Origin: Micromonospora sp. R77
GTDB taxonomy: Bacteria > Actinomycetota > Actinomycetes > Mycobacteriales > Micromonosporaceae
Direction of reading: 5' to 3'
Length of the DNA: 64,000 nucleotides
Assembly: GCF_022747945.1 (NCBI RefSeq)
Contig: NZ_JALDST010000001.1
Location: forward strand, 7,004,501 to 7,068,500
Made by a program: the position numbers and the translations under genes. The notes under the pieces were generated by a model. It saw only the letters and a program-made list of their open reading frames with translations. It did no database searches and was not told the DNA's origin. Below, in pieces: positions 45,108-56,732 of this stretch. Within the stretch, counting starts at the first letter, position 1; every line of letters begins with the position of its first letter.

Positions 45108-45458
45108 TCAGCGCTCGACGAGGACGTCGTGGCCGAGGTCGAGCAGGGAGTGCCGCCACTCGTCGTCGGCGTTGCCCCGCTGCGGCTTCGACTCCACCAG
45201 GGACTGGATGCGGTCGACGGCCTCCCGCATCACCTCGATGTCCTCCGGGGTCAGGTCCACCTTCCGCTTGCTCAGCACGTGCAGGATCTGCCGCCCCGGC
45301 TCGGGCAGGTTCAGGTCCGGGTCCGGGCCGAACGCCTCCTCGCCCGACCCCCGGGTGAGCAGCCACTGCCGCAGCTGCTCGGAGGGGACGTTCACCTGGG
45401 CGTGGAAGTCGTCCCAGATCACCTCGACCTCGGGATCCAGCCGCTTCTCGCGTACCAT
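45108..45458 (-). CDS. DUF3140-like protein
   Basis: A 116-residue acidic/basic helical protein (VIWDDFHAQVNVPSEQLRQW, then LLTRGSGEEAFG, and KRKVDLTPEDIEVMREAVDR) fitting DUF3140, a small bacterial family of unknown function. ATG 45458 or GTG 45461 both overlap the preceding 55-residue gene, so translation is coupled. Last gene of the clp-small-DUF3140 operon. Confidence 0.72.
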   Translation of the reverse strand: MVREKRLDPEVEVIWDDFHAQVNVPSEQLRQWLLTRGSGEEAFGPDPDLNLPEPGRQILHVLSKRKVDLTPEDIEVMREAVDRIQSLVESKPQRGNADDEWRHSLLDLGHDVLVER

Positions 45459-45625
45459 CACGCCTCCTGTTCGGCCGGCGGCCCGGACGGCGTCGGGTCG
45501 CCCTCGTCGGTCTGCTGCTTGAGCCCCTCCGGCGGCACCTTGACCCGGGACGGGTTCGCCGTCGGCGGCGCGACGATCGGTTCGCTGCGCTCGGTGTCCT
45601 CCCGGGTCTCCTCCGGTTCGGTCAT
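45458..45625 (-). CDS. Short disordered acidic protein after clp gene
   Basis: Fifty-five residues rich in Glu, Thr and Pro (MTEPEETREDTERSEPIVAP at the start), probably disordered. GGGAGG precedes the ATG, which lies 13 nt after the Clp ATPase stop, and its own stop overlaps the DUF3140 start. Function unknown. Confidence 0.6.
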   Translation of the reverse strand: MTEPEETREDTERSEPIVAPPTANPSRVKVPPEGLKQQTDEGDPTPSGPPAEQEA

Positions 45626-45638
45626 CTCGGCCTCCCGT

Positions 45639-48194
<2,556 letters not shown>

Positions 48195-48315
48195 CTCTGT
48201 CCTCCGCAGTCGGGCGCGGCACGGTCGCCGGGGCGACACCGCGGGCGCGGCACGGTCGGCGGTGGCTACCCGGCGGTCGGCGCGACAAACTCCCCGGGGT
48301 GGCAGGCTGGGGGCC

Positions 48316-48714
48316 ATGGAGAGCCGACCGCTGCTGATCGTCGACGGCGCCAACGTGGTGGGGTCCCGCCCGGACGGCTGGTGGCGGGACCGGGCGGGCG
48401 CCGCGGCCCGGCTGCGGGACGCCCTGCTGCCGGTCGCCGAGCGCGGGGTGCCGCCGGAGCTGGACCCGCCGGTGGAGGTGGTCCTGGTGCTGGAGGGGGC
48501 GGCGCGGGGAGTGCCGGGCGTGCCCGGGGTGCGGGTGGTCGCCGCGCCCGGTTCGGGCGACGACACGATGGTCGAGCTGGTCGCGGCGGCGCCGGAGCGC
48601 CGCCGGCTGGTGGTCACCGCCGACCGTGAGTTGCGGGCCCGGGTGGGCGCGCTCGGCGCCGAGGTGTACGGCCCCCGCTGGCTGCGCCCGGAGCCCGGCG
48701 GCCGGGGTTCCTGA
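48316..48714 (+). CDS. NYN/PIN-like ribonuclease domain protein
   Basis: A 132-residue protein starting LLIVDGANVVGSRPDGWWRD, the Asp-x-x-Asn-Val motif of NYN/PIN (YacP-like) nucleases, with later acids in APGSGDDTMVELVAA and LVVTADRELRARVGALGAEV (T-x-D-R-E-L). Probably a metal-dependent ribonuclease, possibly in RNA processing or as a toxin-like domain; no antitoxin is evident. Divergent from the Clp gene. A CAGGCT hexamer precedes the ATG by 7 nt. Confidence 0.82.
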   Translation: MESRPLLIVDGANVVGSRPDGWWRDRAGAAARLRDALLPVAERGVPPELDPPVEVVLVLEGAARGVPGVPGVRVVAAPGSGDDTMVELVAAAPERRRLVVTADRELRARVGALGAEVYGPRWLRPEPGGRGS

Positions 48715-48937
48715 CCGGGTGGCGGACGGGTCGGGTGTCCGCACAGCGGGACGGGTGGCTGACTCGCCGACGGGACCGGTTGGTGCGTCGACGGGACTGT
48801 CGCGGTTCCGGCCGGCGGGTCTTCGCGCACGTCAACGACGGAATCGGACACCGGGGCAGGAACACCGCGAGGGCGGATGTTCGCTCACCCGGTGGGATGC
48901 GTTGTAATGGAGATCTCCCCGCCCCCAGGAGGTCCCC

Positions 48938-49198
48938 GTGGCGAGCGTCGCCGAGCTGAAGGCAGCCATCGATGTCGCCCTCCAGCAGATAGGTGACGGG
49001 CAGACAGCCGTGCAGGCGGCCGGCGAGAAGCTGGCCGAGGCGCAGCAGACCCTGGCCGGCGCATTGGAGGGCAGCGGCCACGAGACGGTCGAGGCGGCCC
49101 AGGCCTCGCTGACCCAGGCCAGCCAGGAGCTGGAGGAGTGTCTGGCCGCGACACTGGTCGCGGTCGAGCAGGCGCAGCTCTACGTCTCGACGCTGTAG
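48938..49198 (+). CDS. Small helical-hairpin protein at head of FtsK-like operon
   Basis: An 86-residue, Ala/Glu/Gln-rich protein predicted as two long helices (VAELKAAIDVALQQIGDGQT; AAQASLTQASQELEECLAAT). Size and hairpin layout resemble WXG100-type proteins, but there is no W-x-G motif; one cysteine is present. AGGAGG precedes the GTG; TGTAAT about 30 nt upstream may be the -10 element. First gene of a run ending with an FtsK/SpoIIIE ATPase, so it could be a substrate or partner of that ATPase (inference). Confidence 0.75.
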   Translation: MASVAELKAAIDVALQQIGDGQTAVQAAGEKLAEAQQTLAGALEGSGHETVEAAQASLTQASQELEECLAATLVAVEQAQLYVSTL

Positions 49199-49207
49199 GC
49201 GCAGGCC

Positions 49208-49950
49208 GTGTCCATCGTCGAGGACATCGGGGCGCAGGTCCGCGCCGCCGCCGAGGAGCTGCCGCTCGCCCCGCTCGCGCTGGCGCTGGAGAAGTTCGGC
49301 CAGGCCGCCGAGCGGCTGCGCTGGGTGCGGCAGGAGTCGGCGAACCCGATGGGCGTGCCGGAGCTCTCCGCCGCCACCGAGCACGCCGAGACCGCCGGCT
49401 ACGCGCTGCGGGTCGCCCAGGAACAGCTCGCCGGCTACCTCGCGGCGATCGGGCTGGCCGCCGACGGGGCGCCTGCGCCGAAGCCGGAGCAGCGCCGGCC
49501 GAGCACGACGCGCCGCGACGCCGCGCCCGTACCGGGGGAGTGCCGCCGGAGCAGGAGGCCGACCCGACGGTGCGGCGCTGGTGGGCGGTGCGGGTGGCGG
49601 AGCTGACCGGTGGCCGGGGAGCCGGCGGACGAGCCGGACGAGCGGGTCCCGGATGCGCGGGACCTGCTGCACGGGTGGTCGGCGGGGTGCGCTCCGGCGA
49701 CCGGGACCGGCTGCACCGGGAGCTGCGCCGGGCGCACGCGGACGTCGACGCAGGGCTGGCCGCGATCATGCCGCTGCTGCGTGAGCTGGCCGGGGAACTG
49801 CTCGGGCATCACCCGCGCCGACGACCTGGGCCGGCTGCGCCCGGGAGGTGGACGGCGGTGCAGGACCTGCTGCCGGGTCTGCCGCCGCCGGTGCTGGACA
49901 GCCTGCTGACCCAGGTGTGCAGGTGCCGCCGCCGCGCCGCGCACCGGTGA
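49208..49950 (+). pseudogene. Helical protein of the FtsK-like operon, frame broken several times
   Basis: The first about 90 codons from 49208 read a helical protein (VEDIGAQVRAAAEELPLAPL, LRVAQEQLAGYLAAIGLAAD). Then the coherent reading jumps frame repeatedly: VPPEQEADPTVRRWWAVRVA in the next frame, EPADEPDERVPDARDLLHGW in the first, DRLHRELRRAHADVDAGLAA in the other. All pieces are of the same acidic helical style, so I infer one gene of about 240 residues with at least four single-base indels, either sequencing errors or real decay. It follows the 86-residue gene by 9 nt. Confidence 0.6.
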
Positions 49951-50076
49951 CCAGGGCAACCGCACGCGGCCGACGCGGCGGTCGGCGCCGAAGTGCCCGA
50001 CAGGTGTACTGCTGGCCCGGCTGGGGCTGGGACCTGCCGCCGGAGACCGCGAACAGGACACCGGCCGGGAGGAGCC

Positions 50077-52728
50077 ATGCCTGACGTACGCCGCAGCTCG
50101 TGACCCGGGTCCGGGATGCTCTCCGAGGCGCTGGGCGCCCTGGAACCGGCTGGCCACGGCCAGCGCCGAGCTGGCGGCCGGCGAGGAACGGCTCGCCCGG
50201 GTGCGGCGCGCCGCGGCCGCCATGCCCCGAGCGGGTGGTGCCGCCGGACGCCGGCCTGGCCGAGATCGACGCCCGGCACACCGCGCGGATCGCGGGCTGG
50301 CCCGGCGAACGCGGTGGCAGCGGAACAGGGCGCCCGGCGCGGCGTCGGCGTGGTCACGGTGGCGGCCCACGCCCGCCGGGCGGGCCGGCATGGCGCGGTG
50401 CAGGTGAGCACGGTCGAGATCGCCGGCGCGGAACCGGTGCCCGCGCTGGTGCCGCTGCTGGACGCCGGGCACGTCCACCTGGCCGGCGGGGACACCGACG
50501 GCATCGCCGCGGTGGTGCCGGCGCTGCTGCTGCGCTCGGTCGGCCGCGCCGACCCCGGGTCGGTCCGCCTCTTCGGGTACGACCCGGAGCACCTCGGCGG
50601 CGGCCTGGCCGGGTTCGCCCCGCTCGGCACCGCCGGGCTGCTCACCTTCGTCGGCCCGGGTGGGCTGGGCCGGCTGCTGGACGACCTGGTCGAGCAGATC
50701 CGCCGGATCAACGAGACGGTGCTGGCCGGCGAGCACGGCTCGCTGGGGCTGGCCGCGGCGACGGGCCGGCGGCCCGAGCCGTGGCGGGTGGCGGTGCTGC
50801 TCGGCGGCGACGAGCTGAACCGGCACGAGCGGGGCCAGCTGGACCGGGTGGTCCGCACCGGCGCGGCCTGCGGGGTGCACCTGGTGGTCCGCGGCATCGA
50901 CCTGCCCGACCACCCGACGGTGACCCGGGTCGTGGTGCAGCCCGACGGCGCGCGGGTGGCCGGGTTGCCGGTCACCCTGGACGACGCGCCCCCGGCCACC
51001 CTGGTCACCGAGACCTGTCGGGAGGTGGCGTCGCGGGTCAACGCCGGTCCCCCGCCGGCCCCGTTCACCGACCTGCTGCCGCCGGCCGACCGGTTCTGGC
51101 AGGAGGACTCGGCGCACGGCCTGAGCGCCCCGATCGGGGAGGGTCCGCACGGCCGGCCGGTGCTGCTCACCCTCGGCGACTACCCGCCGCACGCGCTGAT
51201 CGGCGGCCCGTCCGGCACCGGCAAGACGAACCTGATCTTCGCCTGGATCGGCGCGTTGGCGTCCCGCTACTCCCCCGCCGAGCTGGAGTTCTATCTGCTC
51301 GACTTCAAGGAGGGGGTGTCCTTCGCCCGGTTCGCGCAGGGCCGGCGGGACCCGAGCTGGCTGCCGCACATGCGGCTGGTCGGCATCAACGTCAACACCG
51401 ACCGGGAGTTCGGGCTGGCGCTGCTGCGCTTCCTCGCCGAGGAGCTGCGCCGCCGGGCGGACGCCGCGAAGAAGCACGAGGTCACCAAGCTGGCCGAGCT
51501 GCGGGCGGTCGACCCGACCGGGCACTGGCCGCGGATCGTCGCGGTGGTCGACGAGTTCCAGGCGCTGCTGGCCGGCCGGGACGTGGTCGCCCGGGAGGCC
51601 GCCGACCTGCTGGAGGACCTGGCCCGGCGGGGCCGGTCGCAGGGCATCCACCTGGTGCTCGCCTCGCAGGATGTCCGGGGCATCGAGGCGCTGTGGGGCC
51701 GGCCCGCGCTGGTCGCCCAGTTCACTCTGCGGATCGCGCTGCCCAAGGCACTGCGCATCCTCGCCGAACGCAACGACGCGGCGCAGTCCCTGCCCCGGCA
51801 CCACGCCGTGGTCAACGCCGAGTCCGGGCTGACCGAGGGGAACGAGGTGGCCCGGATCCCGTCCGCCAGCGACTGGGAGAGCTGGAGCGAGTTGCAGCAC
51901 CGGCTGTGGCGGATGCGACCGGCCGACGCCGCGCCGGCCCGGCTCTTCGACGGCGACGCGATCCCCCGGCTGGCCGACGCCCCGGACTTCCGGGCACTCA
52001 CCCCGCCCGACGAGGGGGTGCCGCGTAGTCCGGTGGCGTTGCTCGGCGAGATCATCGACGTGCAGGCCCGGTCGGCGGCGCTGCGGCTGCCCCGCGCCCC
52101 CGGGCGGAACCTGGCGGTGCTGGGCACCCGGGTCGACGAGGCGTGCGCGGTGCCGGACGCCGCCGCCCGCTCGCTGGCCCGGCAGCACCGCCCCGGCACG
52201 GCCCGGTTCTCCATCGCCTGCCTCGACCCGGACGCCGATCCGGCCGCCCGGGAGCTCTACGCCGACCTGGCCGACGACGCCGCCTGGTACGACGAGGACA
52301 GCGTCACCGAGCTGATGGCGGAGGTGGGTGACTCGCTGGGTGCGCCGGGCACCCCGAGCACGCCGCACTACCTGCTGCTCTACGCGGTCGACGCGGCCTC
52401 GGGTCAACTCGCCGGGCGGGCCGGTCGGCGCAGCGGGCTGGAGCAGCTGCGGCGGATCCTGCACGACGGGCCGGAACGGCGTACGCACGTCCTGGCGTGG
52501 TGGCGGGGCGTGGCCCGGATGCGGGTGGACCTGGGCGGGCCGGCCGCCCGCACCGACCAGATCGGGGCCTGGGTGGCGCTGGACGTGCAGGGCGGCGAGC
52601 TGGGCTCCTCGCTCTATCCGGGCAGCGGCGGGCCGGACTGGTATCCCCGGCCGTGGCGGGGGCTCTACTTCGACCGGGCGATGCACCGCACCGGACAGGT
52701 GATCATCCCTTATGGTCCGTCCCGATGA
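50077..52728 (+). CDS. FtsK/SpoIIIE-type ATPase (5' end frame-disrupted)
   Basis: About 870 residues. The core FtsK domain is intact: LIGGPSGTGKTNLIFAWIGA (Walker A), LEFYLLDFKEGVSFARFAQG, IVAVVDEFQALLAG (Walker B), GRSQGIHLVLASQDVRGIEA. A degenerate second nucleoside-triphosphatase-like domain follows (APGRNLAVLGTRVDEACAVP). There is no membrane segment and no gamma DNA-binding domain, so it is not the divisome FtsK; the layout is closer to EccC/FtsK-like secretion or surface-system ATPases. Between the SD-ATG at 50077 (GGGAGGAG) and about 50400, coherent text jumps frame about four times. Its ATGA stop/start overlaps the membrane protein gene. Confidence 0.82.
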
Positions 52729-53387
52729 ACGAACCGGTCACGAGTGAGACGTACGCCGCCCAGCTCCGTCGGCTCGCCGAGCTGACCGCCCGGGTGGCCA
52801 CCCAGCGCGCCGAGGCGCACGACTGGTACGCGCAGCAGTGCGCCGCCGCGGAGCGCGCCGTCGCCGAGGCCACCGCGGAGGTACGCCGCGCCGAGGCGGC
52901 CGTGGTCGAGGCGCAGGAGCTGGTCGAGCGCGTCGACGCCGGGGCGGCCACCCTGTGGCAGCAGCTCCGGGCCCGGCTCGGCGGCGGTGGCCAGCAGTTG
53001 GGCGACCCGCCGAGGCCAGCCCGGGACGCCGAGGTGATCGGTGCCGCTGCTGCGCGGTGCAGGAGCTGCTGGACCGCACCCGTCAGCCAGGTGAGCTACC
53101 CAGTTCGGTCAACCCGCTGCTGGCCGGCTGCCGGATCGGCAGGTCCGTGGTGGCGTACGCCCTCGGCGCGGCGGCCCGGGCAGTCGGCGCGGGCAACGGC
53201 AACGACCTGGCCGTCGGCAATACCGGTGCTGGCCCTGGTGGTGGCGCTGGTCAGTCCGCTGCTCGGGTTGGCGCCAGCCCGGCTGCTGGCGGACCGCCGG
53301 CACGCGGTGCTGAGGCCGCGCCCGATCATCGTGGTGCTGGTCGCCGGCCTGCTGACCACCATCGCCCTGCTGGTCCTGACCCGCTGA
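52725..53387 (+). CDS. Coiled-coil membrane protein coupled to the FtsK-like ATPase, with two compensating frame breaks
   Basis: The first 85 residues form a long coiled coil (AAQLRRLAELTARVATQRAE; AVAEATAEVRRAEAAVVEAQ). The C terminus has two membrane helices (VLALVVALVSPLLGLAPA and IIVVLVAGLLTTIALLVLT). Between about 53040 and 53220 the sensible reading lies in another frame (VQELLDRTRQPGELPSSVNP, VAYALGAAARAVGAGNGNDL), so two compensating indels are inferred. The ATG overlaps the ATPase stop. Likely the membrane partner of the ATPase. Confidence 0.72.
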   Translation: MNEPVTSETYAAQLRRLAELTARVATQRAEAHDWYAQQCAAAERAVAEATAEVRRAEAAVVEAQELVERVDAGAATLWQQLRARLGGGGQQLGDPPRPARDAEVIGAAAARCRSCWTAPVSQVSYPVRSTRCWPAAGSAGPWWRTPSARRPGQSARATATTWPSAIPVLALVVALVSPLLGLAPARLLADRRHAVLRPRPIIVVLVAGLLTTIALLVLTR

Positions 53388-53428
53388 ACCGTCGGCCGGC
53401 GACCCGGATCGGGTCGCCGGCCGACGGT
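53388..53428. terminator. Strong bidirectional terminator hairpin
   Basis: A perfect 18-bp stem (53388-53405 with 53411-53428) and a 5-nt loop, filling the gap between the convergent FtsK-like operon and the cupin oxygenase gene. Confidence 0.85.
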
Positions 53429-53430
53429 GC

Positions 53431-54691
53431 TCAGGCGGGCGTGAGGACGGCTTCGGTGAGCAGCCGGCGGGCCAGGACGAGGCGGTCGGCGTCGTCGTCG
53501 AGGCCGGGCAGGTCACCGACCCGGGTCACCTCGCCGGTGAGCACCGCGCGCAGCGCCGGCTCGCAGGTGCCGGGCAGGGTGATGGTGCGGTCGAAGAGCC
53601 GCAGCGCGACAGCCCGTCGCCGGTGGAGGCGAGCTGCCAGTGCAGGCCGGCCCGGAGGGCGGCCGGCTGTCGGCGTCGAGGCGGCCAGCGCGCGGCCGCC
53701 TGGGCGAGCAGGCGGATGGGGGCCAGGCGGGCGGCGGCCCAGGCCGGTGGCGCAGCCAGGCGGCGACAGCGGCCAGGTCGGCCGCAGCAGCCAGTCGCGC
53801 AGCGCCTCGACCGTCGCGGTCAGCTCGGCGTCGATCGCGTCCGGGTCGGCCACGTCGGTGCCGAAGGGCAGCCCGGCGCGCAGCCGGGCGTCCTCGGCGG
53901 CGAGGGCGAGCAGCTCCTCGACCAGGGCGTAGCGGGTCAGCGCCCGGATGCCGACGGTGAGGTGCAGCGAGGCGGACTCCTGCGCCTGGGCGCTGTGCAG
54001 CCAGCCCCGGGGCAGATAGAGCGCGTCGCCCGGCTCCAGCACCACGTCGAGCGCGGCGGGGCCGTCGGCGGTGGCGGAGACCTCGTCGGCCCGGCCACCC
54101 CAGGGCTGCTTCTCCAGCGGGTCGGGCAGCACCGGCGGGTGGATCCGCCAGTGCTTGCGGCCGTCGACCTGGAGCACGAAGACGTCGTGGGTGTCGTAGT
54201 GGGTCGCGAAGCCCTGGCTGCCGGCCGGTGTCAGATAGGCGTTGACCTGCAACGGCTGGTGCAGCGCGGTGCCCAGGTCGCGGGCGAAGTCGATCAGGGC
54301 GGGCCAGATCCGGTGCAGGCCCTGGAGCACCAGGGTCGCGCCGGCGGCGTACTGCTGGAGGATCCGCTCGTCGAGGACCTGGTCGCCGATCTCGGCGCCG
54401 GCACCGCCGCCGCCGGTCCACCGGGCCGCCGGCACCAGCTGGCCGTCCTTCGCCACCCGCAGGAACGGGGTACGCAGACCCCGCCTGCTGAGCAGTTCGT
54501 CGGCGTCGGCGGGGCTGAGCAGGTCGGCGAAGCCCTGCGGGTTGGGCAGTTCGGCGGCGCGGGACAGCAGGGGCGCGCGGCCCCAGTGCGCGGCGGCGAA
54601 CTTGGCCGGCTCGACGCTGATGCGGCGGGCGAGGGCGTCGGCGGCCGGGGACGGAACCGCCGGACAGCCGTGGCCGCCAGCAGGTCGGTAC
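53431..54691 (-). CDS. JmjC/cupin oxygenase next to repetitive peptide gene
   Basis: A JmjC-type (YcfD/ROX-like) 2-oxoglutarate oxygenase of about 420 residues. The iron motif is FATHYDTHDVFVLQVDGRKHW (H-x-D), with the distal His in LPRGWLHSAQAQESASLHLT. The N-terminal part, in frame upstream of GTG 54456, reads ALARRISVEPAKFAAAHWGR and FADLLSPADADELLSRRG. A frame break near 54660 separates this from the likely start around 54691 (GT-ACC in place of GTGACC), and two compensating breaks affect about 53595-53790. Family members hydroxylate ribosomal proteins or peptides; here the adjacent repeat peptide is the obvious candidate substrate. Confidence 0.78.
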
Positions 54692-54696
54692 GTCGA

Positions 54697-54987
54697 TCAG
54701 CTCGCGCTGCCGTCGGCCGCCGTCCTGCTGGCCCGGGGTCGCGCCACCGTCGGCCGGACCCTCGGCGCCACCGTCGCCACCGTCCTGCTGACCCGGAGTG
54801 GGCGCCACCGTCGGCCGGACCCTCGGCGCCACCCGTCCTGCTGACCCGGGGTCGCGCCACCGTCGGCCGGACCCTCGGCGCCACCGTCCGCGCCACCGTC
54901 CTGCCGGCCCGCGGTCGCCCCGCCGTCGGCCGGGCCCTCGAGGCCGCCGCCGCTGGTGGTCTGCATGTCGTCGTCGTTGAGTGCCAT
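54697..54987 (-). CDS. Acidic Gly/Asp-rich repeat peptide, candidate modified-peptide precursor
   Basis: From ATG 54987 (GAGGGAG upstream) the product begins MALNDDDMQTTSGGGLEGPA and continues with an 18-residue unit GGAEGPADGGATPGQQDG. Four copies can be traced; the frame as sequenced breaks in copy 3 at a CCC run (54832-54834), again near 54797, and near 54715, yet each unit is coherent in its own frame. Corrected, the product is about 95 residues ending ADGSAS. A short leader-like start plus core repeats, directly followed 5-6 nt later by a JmjC/cupin oxygenase gene, suggests a ribosomally made, hydroxylated peptide. No export or protease gene is adjacent. Confidence 0.6.
   Translation of the reverse strand: MALNDDDMQTTSGGGLEGPADGGATAGRQDGGADGGAEGPADGGATPGQQDGWRRGSGRRWRPLRVSRTVATVAPRVRPTVARPRASRTAADGSAS
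54718..54951 (-). repeat. Four coding tandem repeats of about 54 bp
   Basis: Units lie at roughly 54718-54771, 54777-54830, 54832-54882 and 54898-54951. Each contains CGGCCGGACCCTCGGCGCCA or a close variant on the plus strand. The leftmost three are nearly identical; the first unit of the coding strand differs (Leu for Ala, Ala-Gly-Arg for Pro-Gly-Gln). They encode the Gly/Asp-rich peptide. Confidence 0.85.
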
Positions 54988-55084
54988 GGGTGTGCTCCCT
55001 CGGGTGTGCCGCCCCGCCGTGCGTCGGGGTTCGTCGTGCAGCGGGTGGTACCCCACGCGCGATCTTCTAACCCACCGTAGACGG

Positions 55085-55120
55085 CGGGCCCCGGCGACAC
55101 GGACGGTTCGCCGGGGCCCG
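55085..55120 (-). terminator. Hairpin after the xylanase gene
   Basis: A perfect 13-bp stem (55085-55097 with 55108-55120) and a 10-nt loop immediately after the xylanase stop codon on the minus strand. Confidence 0.75.
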
Positions 55121-55127
55121 ACCGTGG

Positions 55128-56600
55128 TCACCCGTTGCGGCAGGTCACGCCGTTGAGGGTGAAGGCCGACGGGGACGGGTTGGCGCCGGTGTGGGTGCCC
55201 TGGAAGCCGAAGCTGACCGTGCCGCCCGCCGGTACGGCGGCGTTCCAGCTCGCGTTGCGGGCGGTCACCTGGGCGCCGGCCTGGGTGACGGTGGCGTTCC
55301 ACCCGTTGGTCACCTGCTGGCCGGCGGTGAAGGCGAAGCCGACGGTCCAGCCGACGAGCGCGCTGGTGGCGTCGTTGCGGACCCGCACGTCGGCGGTGAA
55401 GCCGTTGTTCCAGGAGTTCGGCACGTACGTCACGGTGCAGCCACCGGTCGGCGGCGGCGGGGTGGGCGTGCTCGGGGCCGGGGTGGGCGTGGTCGGCGAC
55501 GGGGAGGTGTTCGGTGTGCTGGGCGGGGTGGCGACGCCGCCGAGCGCCTCGCTGACCGCCTGGTACGCCGGCTTGGGCGCGTAGTTGTCGTCCCAGATCA
55601 GCGCCGCTCCCTGGCCGGGGAAGACGCCCGGGATCCACGAGTACCGGTCGGTGATGCCCCAGGTGGTCACCCCGACGCAGCGGCTCACCGCGAGGCAGGT
55701 CGTGACGACCCGCTGGTAGTCGGCGGCCTGCGCGGTCAGGTTGGCCGCGGTGGCCGGGGTGGGCATCCGGATGTCCAGTTCGGTGATCCGCACGTCGACC
55801 CCGAGGTCGGCGAAGCGTTGCAGGTTGGCCCGGAAGTCGCCGGGCACCTGCCCGACGATGAGGTGCGACTGGAAGCCGACGCAGTCGATCGGCACGCCCC
55901 GGGCCTTGAAGTCCTTGACCAGGTTCCAGATCGCGGTGCTCTTCGCGTTGACGCCCTCGATGCTGTAGTCGTTGATGCAGAGCCTGGCGTCCGGGTCGGC
56001 GGCGCGGGCCGCGCGGAACGCCTCCTCGATCCAGCCGTTGCCGATCTTCTGCTGGAAGACGCTGTCCCGGCGGGCGCCGGTGCCGCCGTCGGCGAACGCC
56101 TCGTTGACCACGTCCCAGGCGACGACCTTGCCCCGGTAGTGCCCGGCGACCCCGGCGACGTGGTCCTTCAACGCCTGGAGCAGGTCGGCGCCGGAGAGGG
56201 CGGAGACCCAGCCGGGCAGCTGGTTGTGCCAGGCCAGGGTGTGGCCGTACACCTTCTTGCCGCCGGTGGCGGCGTAGCCGACCACGGCGTCACCCTGACC
56301 GAAGCTGAACTGCCCCCGGTTGGGCTCGGTGGCGTCCCACTTCATCGCGTTCTCCGCGACGACCAGGTTGAACTCGGCGTCCCCGACCTGCTTGTACGCG
56401 GTCTCGGAGAGCTTGTTCGGGTCGAGCGCGAAGCCGATGTCGCGGCCCTTGGCCGCGGCGAGGCTCTTGAGGGTGGTGGCGGCGTCGGCGGGCCCGGAGT
56501 GGACGACGCCGAGGCCGACGGCGAGGGCGGTGGTGGCCGCGAGCGCGCCGGCCAGCAGACCGGACCGGAGGCGGCCGGTGGTGTGGTGGTGGATGGACAT
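55128..56600 (-). CDS. Secreted GH10 endo-xylanase with CBM2
   Basis: A 490-residue exoenzyme. An N-terminal signal (residues 1-41, ending GPADAA) precedes a GH10 barrel: [34 protein letters not shown], acid/base Glu in [15 protein letters not shown], and nucleophile Glu in [15 protein letters not shown] Pro/Thr/Ser linker ([20 protein letters not shown]) leads to a CBM2 cellulose-binding module with terminal cysteines and surface tryptophans ([16 protein letters not shown]). It would hydrolyse xylan in plant biomass. A CebR-like box lies 61 bp upstream. Confidence 0.96.
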   Translation of the reverse strand: MSIHHHTTGRLRSGLLAGALAATTALAVGLGVVHSGPADAATTLKSLAAAKGRDIGFALDPNKLSETAYKQVGDAEFNLVVAENAMKWDATEPNRGQFSFGQGDAVVGYAATGGKKVYGHTLAWHNQLPGWVSALSGADLLQALKDHVAGVAGHYRGKVVAWDVVNEAFADGGTGARRDSVFQQKIGNGWIEEAFRAARAADPDARLCINDYSIEGVNAKSTAIWNLVKDFKARGVPIDCVGFQSHLIVGQVPGDFRANLQRFADLGVDVRITELDIRMPTPATAANLTAQAADYQRVVTTCLAVSRCVGVTTWGITDRYSWIPGVFPGQGAALIWDDNYAPKPAYQAVSEALGGVATPPSTPNTSPSPTTPTPAPSTPTPPPPTGGCTVTYVPNSWNNGFTADVRVRNDATSALVGWTVGFAFTAGQQVTNGWNATVTQAGAQVTARNASWNAAVPAGGTVSFGFQGTHTGANPSPSAFTLNGVTCRNG

Positions 56601-56660
56601 GCGGTCCCTGTCCTTCGTCGGGGTCACCGGAGGTGGTGACGAGACTGTGACATCGACCGA

Positions 56661-56674
56661 TGGGAGCGCTTCCA
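56661..56674. promoter_or_regulatory. CebR-type operator upstream of xylanase
   Basis: TGGGAGCGCTTCCA differs at one position from the palindromic CebR box TGGGAGCGCTCCCA known for cellulose/cello-oligosaccharide control in Streptomyces. It is 61 bp upstream of the xylanase start and about 60 bp before the divergent DUF72 gene. Confidence 0.8.
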
Positions 56675-56720
56675 CATGCTGGCAGTCGGGCCCGCGCGCG
56701 TCAAGCGTGGTCGCCCGGGG

Positions 56721-56726
56721 TATCAG
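56721..56726 (+). promoter_or_regulatory. Possible -10 hexamer before DUF72 gene
   Basis: TATCAG, 6 nt before ATG 56733. The last base deviates from TAnnnT, so this is weaker than the others. Confidence 0.3.
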
Positions 56727-56732
56727 ACCGGC

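Noticed and set aside
50077..52728. Divisome FtsK or a complete type VII secretion locus
   Set aside because: No N-terminal membrane helices and no gamma domain; ESX core partners EccB, EccD, EccE and the mycosin are absent.
54718..54951. CRISPR-like array
   Set aside because: The repeats are contiguous coding units without unique spacers of constant length, and there are no cas genes.
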